A stretch of DNA of 29,012 nt from TMED14 sp041158165 (GTDB lineage Bacteria; Bacteroidota; Bacteroidia; Flavobacteriales; Schleiferiaceae): the NCBI GenBank assembly GCA_041158165.1, contig JBEBBW010000019.1, positions 1 to 29,012 on the forward strand, given 5' to 3'. Positions within the stretch are counted from its first letter, which is position 1. Each line of letters begins with the position of its first letter. The position numbers were made by a program, and so were the translations under genes. A model generated the notes under the pieces. It did not search any database. It had not been told where the DNA came from and saw only the letters and a list, made by a program, of their open reading frames with translations. Shown here one piece after another: positions 19,177 to 26,343 of this stretch.

Positions 19177-19472
19177 GGAGGTTCCGTAAGGGGGGCACAA
19201 GACCAGGCGCGCGCAGGAGCGTCGAACCAGGCCTTAAGCGTGGGCCAAATTTCGGCAAAAGTGGCGGACTTGCGGTAGTCTTCGAGAAACTCTTCGGCGC
19301 GCCAATGGCTGTAGGTGAAGTAGCTGCCGTCGTGAGCGCGAAGCCATGTCGCACTAAGGCAGCCGGGTTGGTCGGCAACGACCTTGATTTTTTGAGCGAC
19401 GTAGGCCTCAAACGCGGCTCGGTGCGCTGGGGCAATGCTCAGGTGCACAATTCGAACGAGGGGCGGTGTCAC
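19164..19472 (-). CDS. Antibiotic biosynthesis monooxygenase (ABM)-like domain protein
   Basis: A 102-residue ferredoxin-like-fold protein with the ABM pattern: an N-terminal strand VRIVHLSIAP, a helix with AAFEAYVAQ, the QPGCLSATWLR turn, and the strand SYFTYSHWRAEEFLEDYRKS. Relatives include quinol monooxygenases and heme-degrading or stress proteins, so an enzymatic role is possible but not shown. The start is GTG at 19472, whose last bases form the upstream stop (GTGA). Its end overlaps the gldFG start by 13 nt. This tight packing places it in the SAM-hydrolase/gldFG/dnaN operon. Confidence 0.72.
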   Translation of the reverse strand: MTPPLVRIVHLSIAPAHRAAFEAYVAQKIKVVADQPGCLSATWLRAHDGSYFTYSHWRAEEFLEDYRKSATFAEIWPTLKAWFDAPARAWSCAPLTEPPCSA

Positions 19473-20269
19473 GAGATGCGCAATTCTAAAGCGTCCCCGG
19501 GGCGCATGCCCAGCAGCCGTGAGGCCCGGTTGGCGCTGTCGCCCCCGCCGTCGTGAATGCCGATTTCGAGGTAGCCGAAGCGGTTGGTTCTAAAGTACAA
19601 GTCGCCCGGAGTCAGTCCGTTGGGGCTCCACCACTTGCGCACTTTTTGGCCGCGGACACTCGATTCAAATGGCCGCGCCTGGGCCCATCGCTGCAGCCAG
19701 GCTTGGTCGGCATCGGTCACGAGTTGGCCGTACTGATCGACAAACTGCACGTGAACGAGGGCGGACTGTTCGCTGCGCGCTTCGGGCTTGAGGACGGCGC
19801 GCTCCTGCCATTCGGTGCGGGTCGGGCCTAAAAGGCTGAGGCTGCCCCCGTCCAGCAGGTGCGCTGCCGCCGCGGCCAGCAGTGCTTCGGCCGTGCTGCA
19901 GTCAAGCCGGTTTTTGAGGTCCAGTTGAATGCGCTGGCTCGGCTGAAGGTCGGGACGCAGCATCGCCAGCAGCCCGTTGTCGAGTCCGAGAAAAAAATGT
20001 CCGTCTAAGGCACACGCGACGAGCGGCGTATCGGGCCAGTAAATGCTGTCAACCAGTACAATGTGGATGCTGCCGTCGGGAAAGTCGCGGTAGGCTCCGC
20101 GCAGAATATAGGCGGCTTCGTTGAGGTTGCGCGACTGCACGCTGTGGGTCAAGTCCACCACGGGCGCTACCGTCCCGGTCCGCAGCATTTCGCCATAAAC
20201 CCTACCGCGCAGACCCGCCGAATCGGGGTCGCGCCAACCGTAATCGGTGGTGAGGGTGATGACTGCCAT
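19469..20269 (-). CDS. SAM hydroxide adenosyltransferase (DUF62) family protein, divergent active site
   Basis: A 266-residue protein of the fluorinase/chlorinase/SAM-hydroxide adenosyltransferase superfamily. ITLTTDYG at the N-terminus, VVDLTHSV near 37-44, Asp74 in LVDS and GLDNGLL near 95-101 match the family. However, the usual DPGVGTxR loop is DSIYWPDTPL and the usual TFHGRDIFAPAA helix is CSTAEALLAAAAA, so the Arg and His of the described Asp-Arg-His triad are missing. The C-terminal domain has the family's SNRASRLLG-like segment (ANRASRLLG near 246-254). ATG at 20269 gives the standard N-terminus; a longer upstream frame overlaps phoH. It is the first gene of the run to dnaN. SAM-related function is inferred from family only. 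Confidence 0.82.
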   Translation of the reverse strand: MAVITLTTDYGWRDPDSAGLRGRVYGEMLRTGTVAPVVDLTHSVQSRNLNEAAYILRGAYRDFPDGSIHIVLVDSIYWPDTPLVACALDGHFFLGLDNGLLAMLRPDLQPSQRIQLDLKNRLDCSTAEALLAAAAAHLLDGGSLSLLGPTRTEWQERAVLKPEARSEQSALVHVQFVDQYGQLVTDADQAWLQRWAQARPFESSVRGQKVRKWWSPNGLTPGDLYFRTNRFGYLEIGIHDGGGDSANRASRLLGMRPGDALELRIS

Positions 20270-20274
20270 GAGTG

Positions 20275-20282
20275 TACCTTTG
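20275..20282 (+). promoter_or_regulatory. -7 promoter box of phoH-purC-omp
   Basis: TACCTTTG is a full TAnnTTTG match, 14 nt before the phoH ATG at 20297, predicting a leader of about 7-10 nt. It lies in the 27-nt divergent gap with the SAM-hydrolase-family gene. No clear -33 TTG is visible. Confidence 0.55.
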
Positions 20283-20288
20283 GAGCTG

Positions 20289-20296
20289 TAAAAGTA
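20289..20296 (-). promoter_or_regulatory. Weak -7 box for the SAM-hydrolase/gldFG/dnaN run
   Basis: On the minus strand TACTTTTA matches TAnnTTTG except at the last base and lies 19 nt before the ATG at 20269. It is the only candidate in the short divergent gap. Confidence 0.35.
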
Positions 20297-21298
20297 ATGG
20301 AGCGCATCGTCCACCTCGAAGACGTCGACCCCCGAGTTGTGTACGGGGAGCATAATTCCCTGATGCGCCAGCTGGAAGGCTATTTTCCCAAGCTGCGGAT
20401 TGTGGCCCGCGGCGAGGTGATCAAGTTCACCGGATCCCCCGAAGACATTGCCAGTTTTGAGGAAAAGCTGGACCTCATTCTTCGCCACATTCGCAAGTTT
20501 AACGTGCTGACGGCCCCGCAGTTGGAGCGCATCGTGCTCGACGACAGCCCGTCCATCCTCAAGTCGCTTAGCGAGGGCGATGAAGTTATCGTGCACGGCG
20601 TCAACGGCCACGTGATCAAGGCCCGCACCGCCAACCAGCAGCGCATGGTGAACGCGGTCGGAACCAACGATTTGACGTTTGCGATGGGCCCCGCCGGCAC
20701 AGGCAAAACCTACACGGCGGTCGCCTTAGCCGTTCGTGCGCTCAAAAACAAAGAGGTCCGAAGGCTGGTGCTTACGCGTCCAGCGGTGGAGGCCGGAGAA
20801 TCACTTGGTTTTTTGCCCGGCGACATGAAGGAGAAGCTCGACCCCTACATGCAGCCGCTGTACGACGCGCTGCGCGACATGATTCCCGCCGAGCGCTTGG
20901 TACAGTACCTCGAAAACGGCACCATCGAGATCGCGCCCTTGGCGTTCATGCGCGGACGGACGTTGGATCGCGCCTTTGTCATTCTCGACGAAGCCCAAAA
21001 CACGACGGTTTCCCAGATGAAGATGTTCCTCACGCGGATGGGGCCGTCGTCTAAGTTTATTGTTACCGGGGACCCGTCGCAGACGGACCTGCCCGCGCGC
21101 ACCGCTTCGGGACTGCCGCATGCGCTACGCTTGCTCAGCGGCATGCACGGTATCGGGCGCATTGAGCTCGACGGGCGCGACGTGGTGCGGCACCCGCTGG
21201 TCCGCAAGATTATCGCCGCCTACGACGCCGAGGGCCAAAAGGCCATGGCCGCCCGGAGCGAACGACCCCACCCCGAATCCACCCCTAAGGAATCCTAA
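20297..21298 (+). CDS. PhoH family ATPase
   Basis: A 333-residue PhoH-like protein, an RNA-helicase-related ATPase linked in bacteria to RNA metabolism and ribosome-associated processes. The N-terminal KH-like part (about 1-90) includes GEVIKFTG; the ATPase part has Walker A GPAGTGKT at 131-138, the LTRPAVEAGESLGFLPGDM segment, Walker B VILDEAQN and the VTGDPSQTDLP sensor motif. ATG at 20297 gives the family N-terminus (MERIVHLEDVDP); longer in-frame starts overlap the divergent gene. It ends 6 nt before purC, so they are likely one operon. The tail after HPLVRKIIAAY is disordered and basic. Confidence 0.96.
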   Translation: MERIVHLEDVDPRVVYGEHNSLMRQLEGYFPKLRIVARGEVIKFTGSPEDIASFEEKLDLILRHIRKFNVLTAPQLERIVLDDSPSILKSLSEGDEVIVHGVNGHVIKARTANQQRMVNAVGTNDLTFAMGPAGTGKTYTAVALAVRALKNKEVRRLVLTRPAVEAGESLGFLPGDMKEKLDPYMQPLYDALRDMIPAERLVQYLENGTIEIAPLAFMRGRTLDRAFVILDEAQNTTVSQMKMFLTRMGPSSKFIVTGDPSQTDLPARTASGLPHALRLLSGMHGIGRIELDGRDVVRHPLVRKIIAAYDAEGQKAMAARSERPHPESTPKES

Positions 21299-21304
21299 TT
21301 CATC

Positions 21305-22258
21305 ATGGCTCTCACGAACGCTGAATTTCATTTTTCTGGTCAAGAATCCGTGTACCACGGCAAAGTCCGCGACGTCTACCGCCTAAAGGATGGCCGAATG
21401 GTGATGGTTGCCTCGGACCGCATCTCGGCGTTTGATGTGGTTCTGCCCAAGGGAATTCCCCACAAAGGTCAAGTGCTTAACCAGATGGCTGCGCACTTTC
21501 TCGAGGCCACCGCAGACATCGTCCCCAACTGGCGCACGGCCAGCCCAGACCCCGTCGTGAGCGTGGGCTACGCGGCGGAACCGTTTAAGGTAGAAATGGT
21601 CGTACGCGGCTACTTGAGCGGCCATGCCTGGCGCACCTATGCGGCGGGCGGCCGGGTCCTGTGTGGCGTGGCCTTACCCGAGGGCCTTCGCGAGTCCGAC
21701 GCGTTGCCTACGCCCATAATCACGCCGACAACCAAAGAAGCGATTGGCACCCACGACGAAGACATCAGCCGCGAAGAAATTCTTGCCCGTGGCATAGTCC
21801 GCCCCGACCACTACGCCCAACTGGAGGAGTACACGCTGGCCCTGTTTGCCCGCGGCCAAGCTATGGCGCGCGAGCGCGGACTCATTTTGGTCGACACGAA
21901 GTACGAATTTGGCTTGCTGCCCGACGGCCGCGTGGTGCTGATCGACGAAATCCACACGCCGGATTCGTCGCGCTACTTCATTGCGGAGGGCTACGAATCG
22001 CGCCAAGCGGCGGGGGAACCCCAAGTACAGCTCTCCAAGGAATTTGTGCGCCAGTTCCTGATTGCCAACGGGTTTCAGGGCAAAGACGGTCAGCAGATTC
22101 CGGAACTCACCGACGCCTGGGCAGAAGACGTTTCGAAGCGCTACATCCATTTGTATGAATTAGTCACGGGTAAATCGTTTCAGCCGGCTCCCCAAGGCGA
22201 CGCGGCGACCCGCATTCAGGCCAACGTGGAACGCTTTTTGGCAGACAATCCGGTATGA
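21305..22258 (+). CDS. purC: Phosphoribosylaminoimidazole-succinocarboxamide synthase (SAICAR synthase)
   Basis: PurC condenses CAIR with aspartate using ATP to make SAICAR in de novo purine synthesis. The 317-residue protein has the family's GKVRDVYRLKDG nucleotide-binding strand, SDRISAFDVVLP, the EMVVRGYLSGHAWRTY motif, and the late LIDEIHTPDSSRY motif. Its length fits the longer eukaryote-like and Bacteroidota SAICAR synthases (about 300-315) rather than the short E. coli type (237). It follows phoH after 6 nt and its stop overlaps the next start as ATGA. Confidence 0.97.
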   Translation: MALTNAEFHFSGQESVYHGKVRDVYRLKDGRMVMVASDRISAFDVVLPKGIPHKGQVLNQMAAHFLEATADIVPNWRTASPDPVVSVGYAAEPFKVEMVVRGYLSGHAWRTYAAGGRVLCGVALPEGLRESDALPTPIITPTTKEAIGTHDEDISREEILARGIVRPDHYAQLEEYTLALFARGQAMARERGLILVDTKYEFGLLPDGRVVLIDEIHTPDSSRYFIAEGYESRQAAGEPQVQLSKEFVRQFLIANGFQGKDGQQIPELTDAWAEDVSKRYIHLYELVTGKSFQPAPQGDAATRIQANVERFLADNPV

Positions 22259-22851
22259 AGCGATTTTTCGTAGTGGTTTTCGTGGCGGTCGGCGCCTTTA
22301 GTGCCACGGCGCAAGTGACGCGCGGGATCACCGCGGGCTACCACCTTGCCGACGTTCGGGTTTCCTTCAATCCCTTGATTGATCCCACCTTCACTCCAGT
22401 AGCGACAGGTCGGGCGGGCTACCACGTGGGCGGTTTTTACCGTGCTTCCGCCGGGCTGCTGTACGTTCAGCCCCAGGCCTGGCTCACCGGACTCAACCAG
22501 CAATTCGTCATCGAAGACGGCAGCTTTACCCCTGAAGTGCTGGATTGGTCGCTGATCCGCCTTGACGTTCCCGTCGAAGTTGGCGTGAAGCTCGGGCCAC
22601 TTTTTGGCTTTGTCGCCCCGGTGTATTCGCTTTCGCTTGCCGAAACGGGCGGCCTTAACCTCACCGATCCCGGCAAAGGCAGCTGGGGCGGGCAAGTTGG
22701 TTTGGGCCTTAAGTTGGGCGGACTCCAGGTCAGTGCCCGCTATGAGGGCTCACTTTCGACCTTTGGCCAAACGCTCACCGTGGGCGGGGTGGATTTTGAA
22801 ACGGACAACCGAATCAATCAGTTTATCGCTTCGGCGGCGCTCAAGCTTTAG
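22255..22851 (+). CDS. PorT-like small outer-membrane beta-barrel protein
   Basis: A 198-residue secreted protein. The signal peptide is MKRFFVVVFVAVGAFSATA with cleavage before Gln, common in Bacteroidota. The mature part has alternating glycine/aromatic strands (ITAGYHLADVRV, YHVGGFYRASAGLLYVQPQAWL, RLDVPVEVGVKLG) and ends in a strand with terminal Leu (FIASAALKL), as in the PorT/OMP_b-brl_2 group. PorT members take part in type IX secretion, but most small members have no known role. It overlaps purC by 4 nt and is followed by a terminator. Confidence 0.75.
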   Translation: MKRFFVVVFVAVGAFSATAQVTRGITAGYHLADVRVSFNPLIDPTFTPVATGRAGYHVGGFYRASAGLLYVQPQAWLTGLNQQFVIEDGSFTPEVLDWSLIRLDVPVEVGVKLGPLFGFVAPVYSLSLAETGGLNLTDPGKGSWGGQVGLGLKLGGLQVSARYEGSLSTFGQTLTVGGVDFETDNRINQFIASAALKL

Positions 22852-22870
22852 CCTGCAGTTCGGACTAATA

Positions 22871-22907
22871 AAAAAGCCGACTCGGTTGGACACCAAGTCG
22901 GCTTTTT
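22871..22907. terminator. Bidirectional intrinsic terminator
   Basis: A 12-bp perfect stem AAAAAGCCGACT / AGTCGGCTTTTT has a 13-nt loop that can itself pair GGT with ACC. The A and T runs give a terminator on both strands. It lies between the stop codons of the convergent barrel-protein gene (22851) and the small Cys-rich gene (22923). Confidence 0.95.
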
Positions 22908-22922
22908 CGTTTGCGAAAGGGC

Positions 22923-23183
22923 TTACTTACCGCTTCCGCTCGTTGCGGTAGCTGGTTTTGAGCAGCATGATCCTCCAGCGGGAGCCGAGGCGCAGCCTTG
23001 CGTCTTGGCGCCGGCGGCCGGAGCACAGTGGGCCTCTTCCTTACCGTCTTTCTTTTTCTTTTTGGCCGTCGTGGCCGTCTCCACAGGCTTCTTAGGGTCG
23101 GTGTCGGCAAGGGCCGAAGTGGTCAAACCCACGGCGAACAGGGCGGCAAGGGCAATAGCAGCGAATTTTTTCATGGCGAACAT
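22923..23183 (-). CDS. Small secreted Cys- and Lys-rich protein, unknown function
   Basis: An 86-residue protein (83 if the second ATG at 23174 is used). MKKFAAIALAALFAVGLTTSALA is a clear Sec signal peptide; the mature part of about 60 residues is Lys-rich (a run of five Lys) and Ala/Gly/Ser/Thr-rich with four Cys in HCAP, GCAS and SCCSK. The CC pair suggests disulfides, metal or heme binding, but no known motif is complete. It lies 3 nt after the exonuclease gene and ends just before the bidirectional terminator, so it is the last gene of the serC operon. I do not recognise a family. Confidence 0.8.
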   Translation of the reverse strand: MFAMKKFAAIALAALFAVGLTTSALADTDPKKPVETATTAKKKKKDGKEEAHCAPAAGAKTQGCASAPAGGSCCSKPATATSGSGK

Positions 23184-23186
23184 TGA

Positions 23187-24539
23187 TTAATCTTCTTCTA
23201 AAGTAGGAAAAATTCCGCGTCGCACCACCTGCAGGCGTCCGCTGTGCACGTATTCCGCCAGCAAGCTGCGCAAGTACGGCTGCTGGGGCAGCAGGGTGAG
23301 TCGGTTTTTTAAGCTTGCCTCGTCGTGAACTTCTTGCTCGAGCCGAACATAGGCGTAGCCTATAAAGCGGCCGTGGTCGACCCAAAACGCGGTTTTTTCG
23401 CCTGGCTCACGACCGCGGTCCAAATAAATCACGACGCCCTCGGGCCAGAGAAACGCTTCAAGCGCTTTAATGGCGTCATCAGCCGTTTTGGGAAGATCGG
23501 CCGTTTGCACCACTTCGGGCTCGTGCGACGGTACGAGCCGCGGCAACAAGACGTCGGCTAGCGCCCACTGCCGCGCTTCGGCCATGCCACCCAAAAGGGC
23601 CACGCCGTCTGCAAGCGAATTCACCTGAACCACGGGGGGCTCACGGCGAATTCCGCGCACATCCCACAGCACACCGTCGTTCCCTTCGATCGGAAACAGC
23701 CCAAAGCGCAACCGAAACTTATCCTTCGCCTGGTTGTAGTGGGGCTTCAGCTTCTTGAGCTCCACGTGCTCCAAAATGTCGGCGAGCAAAAGGCTTCCCG
23801 TTTCCTCGACGCGGATGCTGGCCACTTCGGCCTGCAGCGCGAGCGCCTTTTCATTGGTAGATAAAAAGTGCCGGTCGATGCGCACGCGGAGCTGGTCCGA
23901 TTTGCCCACGTAGAGTACGCGGCCGTCGGCATTGAACAGGTAGTAGATGCCCACCGTCTTGACGTAGCGCGCAATCTGGTCGCTGAACTTGTGCTTGCCG
24001 GTGGCGGCGGGCTGCTTCAAATAAACGCCCTCGATGTACTTCTCGCGGTCCTTATCGAGCAGGATTTGGAGCAGCTGCACGGTAGCGCGGGCGTCGCCGT
24101 CGGCGCGATGCTTGCGGGTGTGGGCAATGTTGAGTTCCGTGCACAGTGTGCTGAGTCCGTACGCCGGCATTCCCGGCAAAAATTTCTCGGCGAGCGGAAT
24201 CGTGTCCAGCACCACGCGCTCGTAGTCGTAGCCAAGCCGGGCAAATTCTTCGCGCAGGATGCGGTAGTCGAACGGCGCATTGTGGGCGACAAAGACAGCG
24301 CCTTCGGTCATTTGCACGATGCGCTTGGCCACCTCGTGAAAGCGCGGCGCGGTCCGCACGTCGTGCTCGCGGATGCCCGTCAATTTTTGGACAAATGGCG
24401 GAATGGGCACGTCGGGCCGCACCAACGTAATAAACTGATCCACGATACGGCGTCCATCAAACAGGAAGATGGCGACCTCAATGATGCGCTCAGTACCGGG
24501 CTTGCCGCCGGTGGCTTCGAGGTCAATGACTGCGTACAT
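23187..24539 (-). CDS. DEDDh exonuclease fused to a GIY-YIG endonuclease domain
   Basis: A 450-residue protein with two nuclease domains. Residues 1-165 are a DnaQ-like 3'-5' exonuclease: IDLEATGG (Asp6, Glu8), VAHNAPFDYRIL and the HRADGDA motif. Residues about 195-280 are a GIY-YIG domain (VGIYYLFNADG, VLYVGKSDQLRVRI, and an E-x-N-like LKPHYNQ end), as in UvrC and Cho. The remaining 170 residues include an FWVDHGRFIGYAYV segment resembling the C-terminus of flavobacterial homologues as I remember them. Relatives are annotated as DNA polymerase III epsilon-like or excision-repair nucleases; a role in repair is likely, but it is not the replicative epsilon proofreader. It lies 20 nt after yggS. 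Confidence 0.9.
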   Translation of the reverse strand: MYAVIDLEATGGKPGTERIIEVAIFLFDGRRIVDQFITLVRPDVPIPPFVQKLTGIREHDVRTAPRFHEVAKRIVQMTEGAVFVAHNAPFDYRILREEFARLGYDYERVVLDTIPLAEKFLPGMPAYGLSTLCTELNIAHTRKHRADGDARATVQLLQILLDKDREKYIEGVYLKQPAATGKHKFSDQIARYVKTVGIYYLFNADGRVLYVGKSDQLRVRIDRHFLSTNEKALALQAEVASIRVEETGSLLLADILEHVELKKLKPHYNQAKDKFRLRFGLFPIEGNDGVLWDVRGIRREPPVVQVNSLADGVALLGGMAEARQWALADVLLPRLVPSHEPEVVQTADLPKTADDAIKALEAFLWPEGVVIYLDRGREPGEKTAFWVDHGRFIGYAYVRLEQEVHDEASLKNRLTLLPQQPYLRSLLAEYVHSGRLQVVRRGIFPTLEED

Positions 24540-24542
24540 TAC

Positions 24543-24562
24543 CCGGTACTGGTTGCTAGTTA
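24543..24562. repeat. Heptamer-periodic repeat over the yggS stop
   Basis: Read on the minus strand, AGTAACTAGCAACCAGTACC shows a 7-nt period (AGTAACT, AGCAACC, AGTACC). It includes the TAA stop of yggS and most of the 20-nt spacer. It shares AGTAACTAG with the repeat at 12242-12265, on the other side of the window and also next to a stop codon. Confidence 0.6.
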
Positions 24563-25228
24563 CTTGCTGCTTCGCGCGCCGAACAGCAGCGAGCCCACCC
24601 GAATGTGGTTGGCGCCCTCCGCCAGCGCGAGGTCGTAGTCCCCGCTCATGCCCATACTGAGCACACGCACTTGCTGCACGCCGAGCTGTTCTTGGGCCGC
24701 CCGAAACAGCGAAGCGAGGTGGGCAAATTCCGCCCGGATTTGAGCGCGGTCCTCGGTCAAGCTAGCCATGCCCATCAGGCCGACGACGCGCAGGTTGGGG
24801 TAGGCGCTCAGCACGTTCACGGCGCAGAGTCCAAGGACTTCCTCGGGGCTAAATCCGGCCTTGGTTTCTTCTTGGGCGATGTGCACTTGGAGCAGTATGT
24901 CGATGCTTCGATTCGCGCGCAGTGCCTCCTTTTGAAGTACCGTCAGCACGTCCAACCGGTCTACGCTGTGCACAAGGTGTACAAAGGGCGCAAACTCGCG
25001 GATCTTATTCGTTTGGATTCGGCCGATCATGTGCCAGCGAATGTCGGTTGGGAGCGCAGCGGCCTTGGCCGCCAATTCCTGCACTCGGTTTTCGCCAAAA
25101 TCGCGGTGCCCCGCGGCATAAAGTGCTTCGATGGCCTCGTTGGGCTGGAACTTGCTCACCGCGACCAGTGTGCAGTCTTGGGGTAGCGTACCCAGCAGGC
25201 TTCGGTACGCGTTTAGGTCAGCACTCAT
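24560..25228 (-). CDS. yggS: YggS family pyridoxal-phosphate homeostasis protein
   Basis: A PLP-binding single-domain TIM-barrel protein that buffers intracellular PLP and affects amino-acid and keto-acid balance. The 222-residue length is normal. The PLP lysine is Lys26 in LVAVSKFQP; FGENRVQE, WHMIGRIQTNK, VHSVDR and the LSMGMSGDYDLALAEGANHIRVG segment are all typical. The start overlaps the DUF1015 stop as ATGA. Standing after the PLP enzyme SerC and in a serine operon, it may help keep the cofactor available. Confidence 0.96.
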   Translation of the reverse strand: MSADLNAYRSLLGTLPQDCTLVAVSKFQPNEAIEALYAAGHRDFGENRVQELAAKAAALPTDIRWHMIGRIQTNKIREFAPFVHLVHSVDRLDVLTVLQKEALRANRSIDILLQVHIAQEETKAGFSPEEVLGLCAVNVLSAYPNLRVVGLMGMASLTEDRAQIRAEFAHLASLFRAAQEQLGVQQVRVLSMGMSGDYDLALAEGANHIRVGSLLFGARSSK

Positions 25229-26343
25229 TTCCAGGCGTACAGGGTTACGCCCGAGCGAAGCTTGGGCTCAATGTAGGTAGACTTTGGGGGCACCGATTTT
25301 CCTTGGTCGGCCCAGCGCTCAATGTCGGCCCAGTGGGGGTGGGGCAACACAAAAATGGTCTCTTGGTCGCGGCGCTCGTGCTCGAGGGTTTCGAGGTCAA
25401 CCACGCCGGGTTCGTAGCGCACTCGGGCATCGTGGCGCTCGTCGACCACATTCCAATGCGGAGCAAGCACATGATCAAAGAGCCAAGTGCTCTCCGGAAA
25501 GGCCAGGGTTTTGGGTTCAAACCGCCACCATCCGCGGTGGTCGAGCGCATAAAATCCCGTTTCGGGCAATCCCACGGGGCGCTGCGTCATGGGGGTAGCG
25601 TCTACGGCGGAAACCCAGTCCCCCACAGAAGGTCCCGCGATGTGGCGGTGAAACGACGAAATCGAAAGCTGGCTGCTGTCGACGAGGTAGGCCATGACAA
25701 ACGCATCCTCGCCCAAGCGCTCCGACGAGGCCATGCGGTGGTGTCCGTCGGCGATGTAAAGCCGCCCCAGTTGGGCCAAGGCAGCCTGGATGGGTTCCTG
25801 TGCCGGAACCGACCACAGGGTGTGCACTGCTCCGTCGGTGGTGGCGAAGTCGAGTAGGGGTTCCGCTGCTTGAATTTGGGCCGCGGTGGCGCTTAGTTCG
25901 GCAAGCGGAGGGTGCGTGAGCAGCACGGGTTCCGCGTGAAATCCGACCGTCTCAAGGTAGCGGGCAAAAAGGGCCTCGCGGGCTTCGAGGGTGTGCTCGT
26001 GCTTGATGATTCGGCCGGCGCGGTAGTCCTCGAGCGACACCAGGCCGAGGTAACCAACAAACGTTTGGCCTGCCCACTGCTGGCGGTAGAGGTAGAGGTG
26101 GGGTTCCGCGTCGGGTACGAGGTATCCGTCGGCCAAAAAGTCTTCGTAGCCTTTGCGCACGCCGCTGAACCGCGCGTCTTCCTCGGGAGATCGCCGCTGT
26201 AGAACGTGCAAAAACGAGTAGGGATTGGTGCCCAGCTTGTGGGCTAACTCCTCTTCGCTGTAGGTCACGTAGGACCGGGTGCTCACCAGGCCAGCGAGCG
26301 CTCGGGGCGGACGGACCGCAGCAAAGGGCTCAAAACGAGCCAT
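25225..26343 (-). CDS. DUF1015 family protein in the serine-biosynthesis operon
   Basis: A 372-residue cytoplasmic protein with the DUF1015 hallmarks: N-terminal FAAVRPPRALAGLVSTRSYV, LYLYRQQWAGQTFVGYLGLVSLEDY, and the conserved IADGHHRMASS motif near 201-211, whose two His are candidate metal or active-site residues. The function is unknown, but DUF1015 genes repeatedly sit beside serA and serC, so a role in serine or phosphoserine metabolism is a fair inference. Its ATG overlaps the serA stop by one base (TAATG), and its own stop overlaps yggS. Confidence 0.88.
   Translation of the reverse strand: MARFEPFAAVRPPRALAGLVSTRSYVTYSEEELAHKLGTNPYSFLHVLQRRSPEEDARFSGVRKGYEDFLADGYLVPDAEPHLYLYRQQWAGQTFVGYLGLVSLEDYRAGRIIKHEHTLEAREALFARYLETVGFHAEPVLLTHPPLAELSATAAQIQAAEPLLDFATTDGAVHTLWSVPAQEPIQAALAQLGRLYIADGHHRMASSERLGEDAFVMAYLVDSSQLSISSFHRHIAGPSVGDWVSAVDATPMTQRPVGLPETGFYALDHRGWWRFEPKTLAFPESTWLFDHVLAPHWNVVDERHDARVRYEPGVVDLETLEHERRDQETIFVLPHPHWADIERWADQGKSVPPKSTYIEPKLRSGVTLYAWK

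Noticed and set aside
20063..20296. N-terminal extension of PhoH to 411 residues
   Set aside because: It is antisense to the SAM-hydrolase-family gene; the conserved PhoH start is at 20297.
20270..20611. N-terminal extension of the SAM-hydrolase-family protein
   Set aside because: It overlaps phoH and its promoter; family proteins start at the ITLTTDYG segment just after 20269.
24922..25857. 311-codon frame on the plus strand
   Set aside because: It crosses the well-supported yggS and DUF1015 genes antisense and resembles no protein family.
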